Positions 1 through 9,475 of a DNA stretch of 64,000 nucleotides are shown one piece after another. Position 1 is the first letter of the stretch; every line of letters starts with the position of its first letter. The notes beneath the pieces are model-generated. The model did not search any database. It saw nothing but the letters and a program-made list of their open reading frames with translations, and was not told the DNA's origin. A program made the position numbers and the translations under genes. Source of the stretch: Pirellulales bacterium (lineage in GTDB: Bacteria; Planctomycetota; Planctomycetia; Pirellulales; JACPPG01); the NCBI GenBank assembly GCA_036499395.1, contig DASYDW010000095.1, positions 1-64,000 on the forward strand, in the 5' to 3' direction.

Positions 1-162
1 TTATCTACGTACGTCCGTTTAGATTCGCCATCGTGTGCCGGGCGGGGATCCACGAACGTCCACGGCTGTTTTCCGGCGCCCACCGTATCGGGTCCGCGAG
101 ATTGGCTACAACTTGGCTACATTTGCGCTGCGAAAATGGCATTCGGGGCGCGACCAGTGCGC

Positions 163-194
163 AAGAAAAAGCCCCCGCAAGTCTTTGCGGGGGC
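163..194 (-). terminator. Rho-independent terminator after tRNA-Ser
   Basis: On the minus strand a 10-bp GC-rich stem (GCCCCCGCAA paired with TTGCGGGGGC, loop of four) is followed directly by a T-rich run ending TTTTTCTT. It begins 17 nt past the 3' end of the tRNA-Ser gene, so it most likely ends that transcript. Confidence 0.85.
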
Positions 195-210
195 TAGAGT
201 TCGGCTAAAG

Positions 211-292
211 CGGAGGGCAAGGGAGTCGAACCCTCAACCCCTTGCGGGGCACCTGATTTCGAGTCAGGCCGCTAACCATTCGCATACCCTCC
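211..292 (-). tRNA. tRNA-Ser (anticodon CGA)
   Basis: Read on the minus strand, the ends pair (GGAGGGT with GCCCTCC, closing on a T-G wobble). The anticodon arm is CCTGA-CTCGAAA-TCAGG, giving anticodon CGA. A long variable arm (CCCC-GCAA-GGGG) marks a class II serine tRNA. The T arm is GAGGG-TTCGACT-CCCTT. The gene is 82 nt with discriminator G, and CCA is not encoded. A strong terminator follows. Confidence 0.93.
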
Positions 293-885
293 GTGTGCCC
301 GCGCCGAAAACGCCCTCGGCGCGAAACACGTATTGATGAATCTAATGTCGACGGGCGCTCCTTTCAAGGTTCGCCCGACTGCCCGAGCCCGGACAGGCGT
401 ATCAATCGTCGCTACTGGCGGGGTGTCGCGGTCGTGCCAGATCGTGTGGCACCTGCAGGACGACCAGGGGGTCGGCGGGCCAGAGCCGGGGCATTGCAAC
501 GTCGTTTCGGCCCAGCGGTGGGCCCTACGATCGTCACCGCTGGTCCAAGCGGTCTGTCGGACGGTAGTCAGTAGCGGCGTTCCGGGGCGCGCTCACTGTG
601 CGGATTCTGGCGCAATGCGCTACGGTGTCGACGCCCGGGAAATGCTGCGGTTCGGCCGGCCTGGCAGGCCGATAGCTGTTTGTGCCCGGCCGTGGTTTCC
701 TGCTGCACGGCTGGCTGTCCGACGGAGTCGGTGACTGGCGATGGAGCGCTGGCCGAGCGGCCACCTGCCCGAGATGATCGGGAAGGGTGCAAAATCGCCC
801 GGCTGCATCGTACGCAGCAATGTCACGAACCGGCGGACCATGCGTGGGCGCCGGTTGTTCATCACAACCTGGCGACCCCCTGCTC
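293..885. other. Non-coding stretch, nothing recognised
   Basis: No reading frame here has a convincing start, ribosome binding site or protein-like composition. A short palindrome (GCGCC...GGCGC near 300-322) lies just upstream of tRNA-Ser. The region should contain the promoters of tRNA-Ser (leftward) and of the small gene at 886, but no clear consensus was seen. Confidence 0.5.
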
Positions 886-1200
886 ATGGCCAAAGAACTG
901 ATCCGCGTTGTCACCCGTGCGGCCGATGGAACGATCCGCATCAAAGATTACAGCAAGGAAGACTCGCTCAAGAAGCTGCATACGCAAATCGGCGTCGATG
1001 ATTGCAGCACGGACCTGGGCCTGCGCGGCCTGCCGGTGTTTCGCGGCCTGATTGGGCCGATGCCCGAGGGCAAGAACATCGTCCGTTACGAATCGCCCGA
1101 GGTCTTCGAGACGCTGACCAAGGAATGGAGCACGGCCAAAACGGCGCGTCGCCGCCGCACGAAGGCCCCGGTCGCCGAAATCGCCGCCGAGTCGATCTAG
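886..1200 (+). CDS. Small conserved-type hypothetical protein
   Basis: A 104-residue soluble protein starting MAKELIRVV. The frame is open further upstream, but the upstream part looks non-coding and this ATG gives a sensible globular N-terminus. The C-terminus is basic (TAKTARRRRTKAP) and could contact nucleic acid, which is inference only. No signal peptide, membrane segment or catalytic motif is visible. It stands alone between two non-coding stretches. I do not recognise the family. Confidence 0.6.
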   Translation: MAKELIRVVTRAADGTIRIKDYSKEDSLKKLHTQIGVDDCSTDLGLRGLPVFRGLIGPMPEGKNIVRYESPEVFETLTKEWSTAKTARRRRTKAPVAEIAAESI

Positions 1201-1707
1201 TCGCCCGCCCGCGAAGATGTTTGTCGAAGCGCGCGCCGTGGCGATTTTTGCACGGCGTGCGCGGGGGAGTTTCGTGATGACGTGCTATGCGAGGTGCTTC
1301 GCATATCTATGCGCGCTGCGGGTACGTGTTTGTGTCGCAAGAAGGCGAAGCGTGTCGTTGTGCGCACAGCCTACGACGTCGGGCGAGTAGGCAAACGTTC
1401 GAATCGATGCCTGCTTCGTTATGTCGCCCTTACAGGGATTCATCGTGATTTCTATGCCGAATACCTAGGGCGCTGCCCTAGGCTGATTTGTTTGACGCCT
1501 GCGGCGTCTGACAGATTTCGAATCGGCGTCATGCCTCGCGCGCGGCGTTGCAATCACTCGACGCCGATCACTTGCGTTGCATATTCGCGCGTCGCCTGAA
1601 CGTGGCATTCTATCTGTCGCGTCGAATGCGACTTGCAGGCGCCTGTCAATCGACGAGCGTGAATACGCCAGCTGCGTGCGTTATAGCTCTGTCGATGCGC
1701 GTCGCAG
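1201..1707. other. Non-coding stretch with paired palindromes
   Basis: No gene is evident. Two compact inverted repeats sit close together: 1464-1482 (CCTAGGGC, 3-nt loop, GCCCTAGG) and 1494-1508 (GACGCC, TGC, GGCGTC). Neither is followed by a T-run, so they look more like a REP-type intergenic element than a terminator. Confidence 0.45.
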
Positions 1708-2343
1708 TTACCGGCTGAGCTGCGTCTTCGAACCGGCGCTCACCGACGAATCGGCGGTCGATGAAGACGACGATCCCCCCGATATCGAGGGCGGGTTATC
1801 CAGCCGTGCCATGCCGCCATAGGTCGAGCCTGGCGTGCCGGTGGCCACGACGGCCGTGTTCGCGCCAGTGTTCGGGGCGACCACCTCGTGACGCACTACC
1901 TGGTCCTGCACCGTGTGCCAGGTCGTGACGGGCACGTGAACCGTTTCGGTGGTGGGAACCGTTTCGTAGCGCGTGACGGGCACCTTCACCACTTCGGTGC
2001 GAGATTCCCAACGCGTCGAAGGGACCGTCCGCTGTGCCAAGGTCGGCTGCTTGAACGGATTGTAGCGCCCTTGCCAGTAGCTTTCCGTGCGATATTCCGT
2101 CACGGGGACCGAGTAGGTGCGCACGACATCTTGCGTATCGGTGCGCCACTGGCCGCGCAACACGGTGCGCGAGCTGGCTTGCAATTGTGTGACCGGCATC
2201 TGGCGTTGGACCGTGTTGGTCGTTTGCCGGTAAGTGTGTCCGGAATTGGGATCCTGATAATAGCGCACGTCCTGCGCGCGGACGACTAGAGGACAGGCGA
2301 AAATCACCGCCAAGACCGCGGCGGAAAAAATGCGGCAGTGCAT
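1708..2343 (-). CDS. Secreted protein with repeated VPVT(x)Y/W motifs
   Basis: A 211-residue protein. Residues 1-22 form a signal peptide (MHCRIFSAAVLAVIFACPLV, cut near RAQD). The body has imperfect repeats of the form VPVTxYxT (YSVPVTEYRTE, VKVPVTRYETVPT, VHVPVTTWHTV), and the tail is Ser/Gly-rich (SGGSSSSSTADSS). The pattern recalls the YTV-type repeat proteins described from Rhodopirellula; that assignment is from memory and tentative. The start is set by GGGAG seven bases before ATG; the frame is open upstream but lacks a signal peptide there. Likely envelope-located; function unknown. Confidence 0.75.
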   Translation of the reverse strand: MHCRIFSAAVLAVIFACPLVVRAQDVRYYQDPNSGHTYRQTTNTVQRQMPVTQLQASSRTVLRGQWRTDTQDVVRTYSVPVTEYRTESYWQGRYNPFKQPTLAQRTVPSTRWESRTEVVKVPVTRYETVPTTETVHVPVTTWHTVQDQVVRHEVVAPNTGANTAVVATGTPGSTYGGMARLDNPPSISGGSSSSSTADSSVSAGSKTQLSR

Positions 2344-2627
2344 TGTTTTGCTCCCGACGTATTGATTTCCACGCAATTGCCTGACCGGCGGCGAATGGCC
2401 TTTGCCCCACTGGGCCGCCTTCCGGCAATCACGCAGCATGCATTGAGTCGGAGAATCCATCCTTGTGGGCTGTTCACGCCCCTGTCGTGGCTGCGGCCGG
2501 TTCCGAGCAAACGGATTTGCTGAGTTCCGGGCCGCTAGCAAGCCCTGGTCCTATATCGGCACGTTCCGTATAACACCGTTAATCCGGTTCCGCGCGTCGC
2601 TTGCTTTCACCCCCGAGAGTTGCCGCC

Positions 2628-2888
2628 GTGATCAGCGAAGAGCTGCTGTCGATCCTGGTTTGCCCCGACAATCGCACGCCGCTGGCGCTAGCGGACGAGT
2701 CGATGCTGCGCGCGCTGAACCAGGCAATCGCGGCCGGCAAGATCAAGGACCTCGCTGGCGAAGCTATCACCGAACAGTTGGCGGCAGCGCTCGTGCGGCA
2801 GGATCGCACCGTGGCCTATCGGGTCGTCGATCGGATTCCGATCCTGCTGCCCGAATCGGGCATCCTGCTCAATCAGGTCGCATCGTAG
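2628..2888 (+). CDS. Trm112/UPF0434 family protein
   Basis: An 86-residue protein with the family's layout: an N-terminal LLSILVCPDNRTPL stretch and a C-terminal YRVVDRIPILLPES stretch ending in an acidic/hydrophobic tail. Trm112-like proteins often serve as small zinc-ribbon partners of methyltransferases, but only one of the usual cysteines (VCP) is obvious here, so zinc binding is uncertain. The GTG start at 2628 is chosen for the GAGAG ribosome binding site 8 nt upstream. Confidence 0.8.
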   Translation: MISEELLSILVCPDNRTPLALADESMLRALNQAIAAGKIKDLAGEAITEQLAAALVRQDRTVAYRVVDRIPILLPESGILLNQVAS

Positions 2889-3092
2889 GGCACACCAGCC
2901 TGACGTGCGGCGAGGGTTTCTTTCGGTGTCGAAGACCCTGGCTGGCGCTGCAGGCTAGTGCGAGGGAATCACACTCGCTGCGGAATGTTTCGTCGCTGAT
3001 GAATGCCATTCGACGGTGCAAGTCGAACGGTGTCATGCGGAATGCCAAACACTAGGGCAATCACACCATCTCGGTCGCGAGGCTCAGAAGCT

Positions 3093-3434
3093 ATGTCGAA
3101 GACCATTTTCAAAAAGATCATCGACGGCGAGATTCCGGCGGACATTATTTATCAGGATGATCAATGCCTGGCCTTTCGCGATATCTCGCCCCAGGCACCC
3201 ACGCACATCCTGGTGATCCCGAAGCGCGAGATTCCGTCGCTGAACGAGCTTTCCGACGCTGACGCGCAACTGGCCGGCCATTTGTTGCTGGTGGCGCGAC
3301 GTGTGGCCCACGATGTGAAACTGACGGGCGGATATCGCGTGATCATCAATTGCGGTCCCGACGCCGGCCAATCGGTCGACCATCTCCACCTGCACGTTTT
3401 GGGGGGCCGTTCGCTCGCCTGGCCGCCGGGGTGA
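3093..3434 (+). CDS. HIT family nucleotide-binding protein
   Basis: A 113-residue protein of the histidine-triad (HINT/PKCI) family: phosphoramidase or nucleotidyl hydrolase activity is expected. The signature [11 protein letters not shown] lies near residues 95-105, and the N-terminal half has the usual [18 protein letters not shown] start followed by [17 protein letters not shown]. The length and spacing are typical. The start is the ATG giving MSKTIFKK; the longer open frame has no family resemblance. A 19-bp remnant of the window's dispersed repeat (3452-3470) lies downstream. Confidence 0.93.
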   Translation: MSKTIFKKIIDGEIPADIIYQDDQCLAFRDISPQAPTHILVIPKREIPSLNELSDADAQLAGHLLLVARRVAHDVKLTGGYRVIINCGPDAGQSVDHLHLHVLGGRSLAWPPG

Positions 3435-3686
3435 GTACTTTGCTGACGAGCTCACCGCGAAGGCACTGAGTGGAATCGCCGGAACTCCGGTGCCATTCGC
3501 TAGTTCGTGCTTTCTCGGCTTTTGCCGTCTAGATCTTTCTTCATCGCTGTGCCTTGGCGGCTATGTGGTGAAATCCTTCCCGCAGCGTGGGAAAATGGTC
3601 GTTGGGCGGCGTCTTTGATTGGGAACAGTCGCCCGATACGACTTGATCGCCACCCGATTCGCGAAGTCCCCAGGTCTCTGATAGCC

Positions 3687-4184
3687 ATGCTCGGGCCGGA
3701 ACCGCTGAGGCAATTGCTCGACGAGTACGGCGCTGCGCTCGTGCTGTACGCTCGGCAATGGTGCCGCGCGCCTGAGGACGTGGTGCAGGAGTCGCTCGTG
3801 CGACTGATCCGCGAAAAGCAGTTGCCGGAGAACATCGTGGGCTGGCTATTTCGGGTCGTACGCAACACGGCGATCAGCGCCTCGCGCAGCGAATCGCGTC
3901 GTGCCCGTCACGAAGCGGTGGCCGCGCGGCAATCGTCGCCGTGGTTCGTCGAATTGCCTGACGAGGCACTCGATGCGCAGGCGGCCGCACTGGCACTGGC
4001 CGCGCTGGCACTTGAACAACGAGAAACGATTGTATTGCGACTCTGGGGCGGACTGTCGTTCGAACAAATTGCGGAAGTGACCGAGACCTCGGTCAGTTCC
4101 GCGCATCGCCGCTACGTGGCCGGGCTGACCGCGCTGAGGGAAAGGGAAATACCATGCACGACCGAGATGAATCGAAAGAGATAA
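3687..4184 (+). CDS. ECF-type RNA polymerase sigma factor
   Basis: A 165-residue sigma-70 family protein. Region 2 is at the N-terminus (EYGAALVLYARQWCRAPEDVVQESLVRLI) and region 4 at the C-terminus (LRLWGGLSFEQIAEVTETSVSSAHRRYVAGL), the latter a clear helix-turn-helix. The start MLGPEPLRQLL fits the family; the frame extends upstream without sigma-like sequence. Its 3' end overlaps the next gene by 31 bp, so the two are probably coupled. The neighbour has a membrane segment and could regulate the sigma factor, but no anti-sigma zinc motif is visible there. Confidence 0.88.
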   Translation: MLGPEPLRQLLDEYGAALVLYARQWCRAPEDVVQESLVRLIREKQLPENIVGWLFRVVRNTAISASRSESRRARHEAVAARQSSPWFVELPDEALDAQAAALALAALALEQRETIVLRLWGGLSFEQIAEVTETSVSSAHRRYVAGLTALREREIPCTTEMNRKR

Positions 4185-4780
4185 ATCCGGTTGATCGTCC
4201 GGCCGAAGTACCGGCCGATGGGTTGCAACACTTGCCGACCGAGCTGCAATCGTTCGAGGCGGCGCTAGCGCAGCTGCGTCCTAGCGCCGCGCAGCTCGAT
4301 CGGGATCGGTTGATGTTCTTGGCAGGGCAGGCGTCGGTCGAAGGCCGTGATTTGCGCGCGCGATCGGTGCTGATGCCCGCCTGGTTCTGGCCTGCTTCGT
4401 CGGCGGTTATGACCGGAGTAGCCGCGACGCTGTTATTGATGCTCGTGGGTCACGCCGATCCACTCGCTGAACAAGTCGGACAGGCGCCCACGCGTCCTAT
4501 TCCGGTTGTCCGTGATCCGGTTCTGACCGACGTGCAAGACGGCGCCGCGCCGGCCGGCACCTGGACGATTCTCCGACAGCGACGTTTAGCGGATGATCTG
4601 TCGGGCTCCGATTGGCTGGCGCAAACCAGCCCCTCCCTGCCGGATTCGCAACCCATTGACGAAGGCGAGGATGTGTTTTCGGTCCGTTCGTTTCGCGAAA
4701 TCCTGGACGAGATCGATACGTCCGCCCGTTCCAATCGTCGTCCCAGCTCTCATTCCTCCGTTCCAGGGGCCAAGTCATGA
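4154..4780 (+). CDS. Single-pass membrane protein, possible sigma regulator
   Basis: A 208-residue protein with a charged cytoplasmic-like N-terminal region (about 1-75), one membrane segment around residues 76-100 (WFWPASSAVMTGVAATLLLMLVGH) and a Pro/Asp-rich C-terminal part. It overlaps the sigma gene upstream and the secreted-protein gene downstream (ATGA), so all three are likely co-translated. The layout resembles membrane anti-sigma factors by position and topology; no ZAS HxxxCxxC motif is present. Function inferred only from context. Confidence 0.7.
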   Translation: MHDRDESKEINPVDRPAEVPADGLQHLPTELQSFEAALAQLRPSAAQLDRDRLMFLAGQASVEGRDLRARSVLMPAWFWPASSAVMTGVAATLLLMLVGHADPLAEQVGQAPTRPIPVVRDPVLTDVQDGAAPAGTWTILRQRRLADDLSGSDWLAQTSPSLPDSQPIDEGEDVFSVRSFREILDEIDTSARSNRRPSSHSSVPGAKS

Positions 4781-6189
4781 TTCGTTGCACGGCATCGCTT
4801 TCTGCGGTTTTCTTTCTCGTTGTCGCGCTATTGAGCTGCACGATGGACGCGGCCCGCGCTGATGACCCGCCCCCACCAACGCCGCCCATCAAGCTGACGA
4901 TCCACCCGATGGCAGCGCCGCGCCCGTCGCTGAAGTATCAATTGCTGCCCGAGTTTGGCCGCCGCATCGATGGCAATGCCGCGGTGTATTACGGCAAAGT
5001 CACGGCCGAACACATCGGCGTCTTCGGCAATCGCGAGTTGATCGAAAAGATCGAAAACTGGCGCGAATTGCCTCTGGCCGACTTGCGTAAGGACGATATC
5101 GAGATGCCAACGCAGGCGATCGAAAAAATGCTCGATCGAGCGGCGCGTTGTGAACATTGCGACTGGCAGTTACCGGTGCGCGAGGAAAACTTCTTCGAAT
5201 TGCTTCTGCCCGAGGTCCAGCAGACACGGCAATTCGCCCGCTTTCTCGGAACAAGTGCGCGGATTCATATCGCACGCCATGAGTATGACGAGGCGATGAA
5301 GTGTTTTCAGTCGTCCTTGGCATTGGGACGCAACGTCGCCGAAGGTGAGACGCTGGTCAACGGGCTGGTCGGCATTGCGATTTGCGGCATCACGGTCGGT
5401 CAGTTGCAAACGTTTGTCGAGCAGCCTGACGCGCCGAACTTGTACTGGGCGCTGACGATGCTTCCGCGGCCGATGATCGACATGCGCCGAGGGATCGAGG
5501 CCGAAATGTATGGAGCCACGACCTTGTTCCCCGAGGTCCGTGACCTGGATGCCCAGCGCAGCCCGGACGAGTGGCGGCAGGCGCTGAGCGGATTCTGGCG
5601 GCGCCAGGCGAAGTATGCCAAAGAGGCGAACCAAGACGTCGGTTCTGCCGACGAGTTGCTGGAAGCCAGCTTGCGCGATTATCCGAACGCCAAACAAGCG
5701 TTACTCGACCGAGGTATGGCGGCCAAAAAAGTTGACGCGATGCCCGCAGCTCAGGTCATCTTCGTCGACATGGTCACATCTTTCGAAGATCACCGTGACT
5801 CGTTGTTCGAATGGATGTTCGTTCCCTATGCCGACGGCATTGACCGACTACTCGCCGAGCAGGCTGAGATCATGGAAGGTCAGCAGCGTAACCCGGCACG
5901 ACTGCTAGAAAAGCTGCTAGTGCCGGCTGTCGCGGCGGCGTCAGCCGCCAACACCCGTCTTGATCGCGAGTTCGCCCTGCTCCGCATCGTCGAAGCACTA
6001 CGGATTTATGGAGCCAGCCACAACGGCCGACTGCCCGAGAAGCTCAGCGATGTGACCGAGGTGCCGATTCCGGATGACCCGATCACGGGTAAGCCGTTTG
6101 AGTATCAACTGCAAGACGGGACCGCCACGATCACGCTAACGCCGCTCCCCGGTCGCCCCACGAAGTGGGAAATCAAGATGGAGCGATGA
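4777..6189 (+). CDS. Secreted protein of unknown function
   Basis: A 470-residue protein. Residues 1-28 are a signal peptide with a possible lipobox-like cysteine (VVALLSCTM). The body is mostly helical, with a four-helix or TPR-like stretch (IHIARHEYDEAMKCFQSSLA) near residues 165-190. The last 70 residues contain GRLPEKLSDV and DDPITGKPFEYQLQDG, a motif common in planctomycete secreted proteins and in pseudopilin-like tails. The start overlaps the previous stop (ATGA). It is the last gene of the sigma operon and may be its effector or sensor; no enzymatic motif is seen. Confidence 0.75.
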   Translation: MIRCTASLSAVFFLVVALLSCTMDAARADDPPPPTPPIKLTIHPMAAPRPSLKYQLLPEFGRRIDGNAAVYYGKVTAEHIGVFGNRELIEKIENWRELPLADLRKDDIEMPTQAIEKMLDRAARCEHCDWQLPVREENFFELLLPEVQQTRQFARFLGTSARIHIARHEYDEAMKCFQSSLALGRNVAEGETLVNGLVGIAICGITVGQLQTFVEQPDAPNLYWALTMLPRPMIDMRRGIEAEMYGATTLFPEVRDLDAQRSPDEWRQALSGFWRRQAKYAKEANQDVGSADELLEASLRDYPNAKQALLDRGMAAKKVDAMPAAQVIFVDMVTSFEDHRDSLFEWMFVPYADGIDRLLAEQAEIMEGQQRNPARLLEKLLVPAVAAASAANTRLDREFALLRIVEALRIYGASHNGRLPEKLSDVTEVPIPDDPITGKPFEYQLQDGTATITLTPLPGRPTKWEIKMER

Positions 6190-6197
6190 GAGAAGAA

Positions 6198-6355
6198 TCA
6201 CCACGGAGGCACTGAGTCACAGAGAAGACACGAATAAAAAAACCGGGATGGTGTGACTCATCCTCTGTTATTCGTGTGAATCGTAGTATTCGTGATTAAT
6301 GGTCCGTTGTCTTCCAGATCTTCCTTTGCTCCGTGCCTCCGAGTCTCCGTGGTGA
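6198..6355. repeat. Dispersed inverted repeat (copy A)
   Basis: The left arm TCACCACGGAGGCACTGAGT is matched about 130 bp away by its near reverse complement (CTCCGTGCCTCCGAGTCTCC then GTGGTGA). The same arm type recurs at 38831-38914 and 56124-56232, each just after a stop codon. It looks like a non-coding, MITE- or REP-like family. A lone half-arm lies at 3452-3470. Confidence 0.75.
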
Positions 6356-6374
6356 ATTCTTCGCCACCTGTGCG

Positions 6375-7442
6375 TTACTTCTTGTGCAACAGTTCGCGAC
6401 CGCGGCGGGCTGCTTCGCTGGTTGGTTGATCGTCGATGATCTTTTGGATGGCGGCGCGGGCTTTTTCGCGCACGACCGGCTTTGGCGAATTGGCCAGTTC
6501 GCGCTGCTTGTCGAATTGCTTCATTGCCGCGATCTCCTTGCGCAGCGCTGGATCCTTTGCCAGATCACGACGGGCGGCGGCCGCTTTGTCGCCGGCCGTG
6601 TAGCCGGCAAACCTGTCGGCCACGGCGACATAGCGCTCGTAGGCACGCAACTTGTTGCCGGCCGTGAGACTTTTTTCGGCGGCCTTTAGATCGCGCTCGC
6701 TGCGCTTGGTGACGAAGTCGGACAGCTTCTGCGCCGCGGCCTTAGTCTCGGGCTTGCGCGACGTGAGCGCCTTGGCGATTGTCGGACGCGCCTCGGCAAA
6801 TTGACAGAATTCCAGATGTCGCCAGGCGGGCATCAAATCGTCGGGCATGTTCACAGGATCGACATTCCACTTCGCGCCGGTCAGTGCGCGTTCGATCGTG
6901 TCGTCCAGATCGGACCACGAGCCCGGCCGTAGATCCCCTTCGGCCGTGACGTATGCCACTTGCATAACATTCTGCAAGCTGATCTCGCCAAGGTCGGCCT
7001 TCTGTTCGAGCGATCGATCCAGATCGACGATGATCGGCCAGGTGAGATTCACGGCGCGGGCGTAGACCTCGACGTCTTGCTTGGGAGAGCCTGAATTCAC
7101 CGCGACAAACAAGATCGGCTCGTTGTCATACTTGTGCGCCTTTTCCATGATCGATGGCCAGCGGGCGCGGCAGTTCGGGCAGTTCTCTTCGAAGAAGTAC
7201 AAGAGCACCGCCTTGCCGCGCAGCGACGCGGCCGAGATTGGATCGCTGTTGATCCAAGTCGTGGGAAATTCGATCGTGGCCGGTGCTTCGTCCTCGTCCT
7301 CAGGCGATTCCTGCTTTTCGGACGAATCCTGCGCAAAGGTCGAGCGCACGCCCACGGCGGCGAAGAGATTCCACGCAATGACGCTAGCTGCCGATATCCG
7401 GCACGTCCAACGCCATGCGCGAGATGGCACAACTAACTTCAT
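6375..7442 (-). CDS. Secreted thioredoxin-fold (TlpA/redoxin-like) protein
   Basis: A 355-residue exported protein. A signal or anchor region covers about residues 1-38 (ending STFAQD), then an acidic linker, then a thioredoxin-like domain (about 55-190) with the redox motif CPNC in FFEENCPNCRARWPS. The C-terminal 150 residues are Lys/Ala-rich helices, possibly TPR-like. Such proteins usually handle disulfides or cytochrome maturation outside the cytoplasm. The start MKLVVPSRAW precedes the signal sequence; an upstream ATG is also possible. Confidence 0.8.
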   Translation of the reverse strand: MKLVVPSRAWRWTCRISAASVIAWNLFAAVGVRSTFAQDSSEKQESPEDEDEAPATIEFPTTWINSDPISAASLRGKAVLLYFFEENCPNCRARWPSIMEKAHKYDNEPILFVAVNSGSPKQDVEVYARAVNLTWPIIVDLDRSLEQKADLGEISLQNVMQVAYVTAEGDLRPGSWSDLDDTIERALTGAKWNVDPVNMPDDLMPAWRHLEFCQFAEARPTIAKALTSRKPETKAAAQKLSDFVTKRSERDLKAAEKSLTAGNKLRAYERYVAVADRFAGYTAGDKAAAARRDLAKDPALRKEIAAMKQFDKQRELANSPKPVVREKARAAIQKIIDDQPTSEAARRGRELLHKK

Positions 7443-7849
7443 AACGACTGCCCCTGTTCCAATAAGGGTAGCGCGGGCCGAGATTGAAAACGTTCGCCAA
7501 GGCCCGCTCGTTCGCACAGTTTACCGCGCCGGGGAAATGGCCGCAGTGGCTGATGTGTAACAATCATGTATTCCCGATGTCTAAGAACTGCTGACGCATG
7601 GCGTGATTCGAGCCAGCAGAGCGGACGTTTTGCCGTCCTTTCGGGCGGTGGGTCGGGGCTAGCTGTGTGCGGGCAGTCTTTCTGGACCGTTCGCCGCGCG
7701 GGGGGTAGAATGCGGTCGTGACTCGAATGTCCATCGATCGCACTCTCCTGGTAGCTATTTGCCGCGCGTGGCGATGATCGTGCTGGTGGTGGAGAGCCGC
7801 GATTTTCTTACGCAACAAATCCTTGTCGATTCGTTTAGGAGAGCCGACC
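7443..7849. other. Divergent intergenic region
   Basis: It separates the leftward thioredoxin-like gene from the rightward DUF1326-like gene. No credible gene is present; only the ribosome binding site AGGAGAG just before 7850 is clear. Confidence 0.5.
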
Positions 7850-8512
7850 ATGCTGCGCCTCTGCGGTCTGTCGAGCATCGTGTTGTTCAGTTTGGCGGCT
7901 GGTCTGTGCGCGGCAGAGATCCGTGGGGACTATGTCGAGATGCGCACCTGCGACGTCTACACCGGCCCCTGCTTTGCCAACTCGCAAGTTGGCCTCACCG
8001 GGAACCAGGCAATCCTGGCCTGGAGCATTGATTCCGGCAGCTATCAGGGAGTGGACCTGACAGGACTGAAAGTGGTGATGACCGTCCGGGCCAAGGACAC
8101 GCTTGGCTTCGGCAGCGGTGTCGTAATCCATCCCGAGCCGATTCGTTCGGTGATCCTGGTCGACGAATCGGCCACGCCCGATCAGCAGCAGGCGTTGGCC
8201 TCGTTCGCGCGCGAGCGTGCCGGCCAGGTTGCCGGTGACGTGGTGCGGATCGCGGCAATGCCGATCGACCTGTCGATCGATCATGTGGATATGGTCGCGC
8301 GGCTGCAGGCGGGCAAGGAGATTCAAGTCGTGACGCGCAAGCTGGGCACGACTGATTGTGTCTGCTCGAACGAAAAGACGTTCTATCCGCCGTTGACCGT
8401 GGTCGAGAACGCAGCTCCGGCGTACACAGTCGATGCGTCGTTCACCGGGCGCGGCCTGGGCGCCCAGTGGTCGTCGCCGCTGACGCGCAGTGCCTATTTG
8501 GCGACATTCTAA
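7850..8512 (+). CDS. Secreted DUF1326-like protein
   Basis: A 220-residue protein with a signal peptide (residues 1-21, LFSLAAGLCAAE). The mature start IRGDYVEMRTCDVYTGPCFA has the paired cysteines typical of DUF1326 proteins, followed by GLTGNQAILAWSIDSGSY and LKVVMTVRAKDTLGFG. A second Cys pair (DCVCSNEKTFYPP) near residue 175 suggests metal binding or a disulfide; the role is unknown. AGGAGAG five bases upstream supports this ATG. Confidence 0.78.
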   Translation: MLRLCGLSSIVLFSLAAGLCAAEIRGDYVEMRTCDVYTGPCFANSQVGLTGNQAILAWSIDSGSYQGVDLTGLKVVMTVRAKDTLGFGSGVVIHPEPIRSVILVDESATPDQQQALASFARERAGQVAGDVVRIAAMPIDLSIDHVDMVARLQAGKEIQVVTRKLGTTDCVCSNEKTFYPPLTVVENAAPAYTVDASFTGRGLGAQWSSPLTRSAYLATF

Positions 8513-8737
8513 ATACGGCTCGACCTGTCGAGCGCGGTGGCCGTCGCGCCTGTTCGTGGGTGCTTTGCGCGGCAGTTTGGCGACCCGTCTGGGCGGGTCG
8601 ATTCATGACTGGAAGCTGTCCGTCCGGGCACATACCAGGGGCATATCCGGCGTCGTTTCACGGCCTATAATTGACGGCTTGTTCGCCGGTTCTGGTTTCG
8701 ATTCGTACGCCCCCCTCGTCGTGGAGATTTAGCTGTG

Positions 8738-9430
8738 ATGAAGCTTTCTGGGTTTTTGGCGACGCTGGGAGTTTGCTGCTTGCTGGTAAGTTCCTCGCGC
8801 GCGGCGGACGATTACAAGGCGGCGGCAGCCGAGCAGGCATTGCCGGACGAGGTGGGGGCCGAGATTGGCAAGCTGATGGCGCCGAAGGCCACGAAGGTGA
8901 CAAACGGCAAGCGCACGCTGTGCGAAATCTGGCTGCGTAACGCCGTGCCGGTGCAGACCGATTTCGCGCCGTCGGACACGGTGCTGTACCCCTTCGAGCC
9001 GGGGCAACTGGTGGGCGTGATCCGCTTCCCGCGCAAGATCACCGATTTCCGCAATCAAGAGATTGCGGCTGGCGTCTATACGTTGCGTTACGGTCTGCAA
9101 CCGGTCGACGGCAACCATGTGGGCACCTCGGAAACACGCGACTTTCTGCTTCTCTCGCCGGCCCGTGAGGATAAGGACCCGGCCAAACTCGAAATGGAAG
9201 GGCTGTATAAATTCAGCCGTGACGCTGCCGAAACGACCCATCCGGCCATTATGCCGCTGCGGGCGCTGTCGCCTGATTTGGAACCTGAAAAAGTTCCGGC
9301 CATGGTGCATGAGGATGCGGGTGAATTGTGGAGCGTAATCGTCAAAGCGACGACGACCACTGGCAGCAGCGATGATCAAAAAGAGAGCAAGTTGCTGCAA
9401 TTCATCGTTGTCGGTCATGCGGCGGAATAA
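8738..9430 (+). CDS. Secreted protein of unknown function
   Basis: A 230-residue protein with a signal peptide (MKLSGFLATLGVCCLLVSSSRAAD). The mature part is beta-rich and contains GKRTLCEIWLRNAVP, VGVIRFPRKITDFRNQEI and AGVYTLRYGLQPVDGNHVG, which resembles the layout of DUF2911-type periplasmic proteins, though I cannot assign it. A GTG codon directly before the chosen ATG is an equally good start, given GGAG at 8723. Same strand as its neighbours but with a 220-bp gap upstream. Confidence 0.75.
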   Translation: MKLSGFLATLGVCCLLVSSSRAADDYKAAAAEQALPDEVGAEIGKLMAPKATKVTNGKRTLCEIWLRNAVPVQTDFAPSDTVLYPFEPGQLVGVIRFPRKITDFRNQEIAAGVYTLRYGLQPVDGNHVGTSETRDFLLLSPAREDKDPAKLEMEGLYKFSRDAAETTHPAIMPLRALSPDLEPEKVPAMVHEDAGELWSVIVKATTTTGSSDDQKESKLLQFIVVGHAAE

Positions 9431-9475
9431 GTGCGCTTCAGGAATCGTGGTGACGATTCGTCGAGAGATCCGAGT

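Noticed and set aside
1464..1508. Two adjacent palindromes as a terminator for the gene at 886
   Set aside because: They lie over 260 bp downstream and have no T-run; treated as a REP-like intergenic element instead.
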